From Candidatus Faecivivens stercoravium (GTDB lineage Bacteria; Bacillota; Clostridia; Oscillospirales; Ruminococcaceae): a DNA stretch of 5,962 nucleotides. The stretch covers positions 1 through 5,962 of the forward strand of contig DVHA01000266.1 of assembly GCA_018712425.1 (NCBI GenBank). Direction: 5' to 3'. A model generated the notes under the pieces. That model ran no database searches and had not been told where the DNA came from. It saw nothing but the letters and a program-made list of their open reading frames with translations. Below are positions 5,788-5,962 of this stretch, piece by piece (the stretch's first letter is position 1; each line of letters starts with the position of its first letter). Both the position numbers and the translations under genes were made by a program.

Positions 5788-5962
5788 ATTTGCGGAACAA
5801 TATGAGCTTTCTAAATGTCCAGTCAACGTTCCGAAGACCGTTCGCTTGACGAACGGTCTCACACACGGGGGAGCGGGAGACACGGCCGCGTCGAACAGCG
5901 GGTCCAGGGCCCGCGAGGGTCCTGGTCCGTCCAGGCGAAGCTTGGTCCCATCCAAGGGGAAC
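5788..5962. other. Gene-free right edge with inverted repeats
   Basis: A perfect 10-bp inverted repeat, AGACCGTTCG (5835-5844) and CGAACGGTCT (5850-5859) around CTTGA, has no following T-run. Further right are CCAGGGC (5904-5910) with GTCCTGG (5919-5925, one G-U), CCTGG-TCCGT-CCAGG (5921-5935), which shares bases with the previous hairpin and so is an alternative to it, and CTTGG-TCCCAT-CCAAG (5941-5956). The motif TGGTCC recurs in the last two. A minus-strand frame is open through here but runs straight into the operon terminator and looks non-coding. I cannot assign a function; it may be the edge of another intergenic repeat or of a structured RNA. Confidence 0.45.

Noticed and set aside
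5719..5955. Minus-strand frame at the right edge, open to the window end
   Set aside because: It reads through both arms of the pfl operon terminator and a perfect inverted repeat, and the translation has no recognisable family. A partial gene cannot be fully excluded without more sequence.

Overview
The window looks like chromosomal DNA of a GC-rich, anaerobic Firmicute, most plausibly a gut Clostridia (Oscillospirales/Ruminococcaceae-like) species. The clues are a pyruvate formate-lyase operon behind a ZTP (pfl-motif) riboswitch, a surface protein with choline-binding-type repeats, sigma-A-type promoters with AGGAGG-like ribosome sites, and hairpin-rich intergenic repeats. The genus is an inference from memory of such genomes and is not proven by the sequence.

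Layout. (1) Positions 2-1492, plus strand: the 3' part of a large secreted or surface protein, open at the left edge. It has an Asn/Thr-rich beta-helix-like region, a short Listeria-Bacteroides-repeat-like domain and about eight C-terminal aromatic cell-wall-binding repeats. Base composition jumps from about 39% to over 60% GC inside the beta-helix region, near position 590-610. (2) 1526-1560: a hairpin terminator with A- and T-tracts that can serve both convergent genes. (3) 1566-1862, minus strand: a 98-residue, three-helix membrane protein of DUF4870 type. A good promoter (2065-2093) lies upstream of it, and between promoter and gene sits a 161-bp, nearly full-length imperfect palindrome (1887-2047) that looks like a fold-back MITE or a highly structured leader. 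(4) 2211-2345, plus strand: a sigma-A promoter, then a ZTP riboswitch aptamer and its intrinsic terminator. (5) 2393-3115: pflA, the radical-SAM activase. (6) 3116-3353: a 238-bp spacer with two perfect hairpins, bracketed by near-identical short direct repeats. (7) 3354-5600: pflB, pyruvate formate-lyase. (8) 5602-5720: a string of short GC-rich hairpins joined by GTGAA linkers, then the strong terminator of the operon (5731-5787). (9) 5788-5962: no gene that I can support; a perfect 10-bp inverted repeat and a run of GC-rich hairpins continue to the right edge.

How the genes fit together. PflA installs the glycyl radical on PflB, and PflB splits pyruvate into acetyl-CoA and formate. Formate feeds 10-formyl-tetrahydrofolate synthesis. 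ZTP/ZMP accumulates when 10-formyl-tetrahydrofolate is scarce, so a ZTP-activated switch on pflA-pflB would raise formate supply when one-carbon units run short. The surface protein and the small membrane protein are unrelated to this operon as far as the sequence shows. I found no CRISPR array, tRNA, rRNA or transposase gene. The most unusual items are the palindromic leader, the hairpin arrays around pflB and the composition break in the surface protein. No wholly new multi-gene system is evident.
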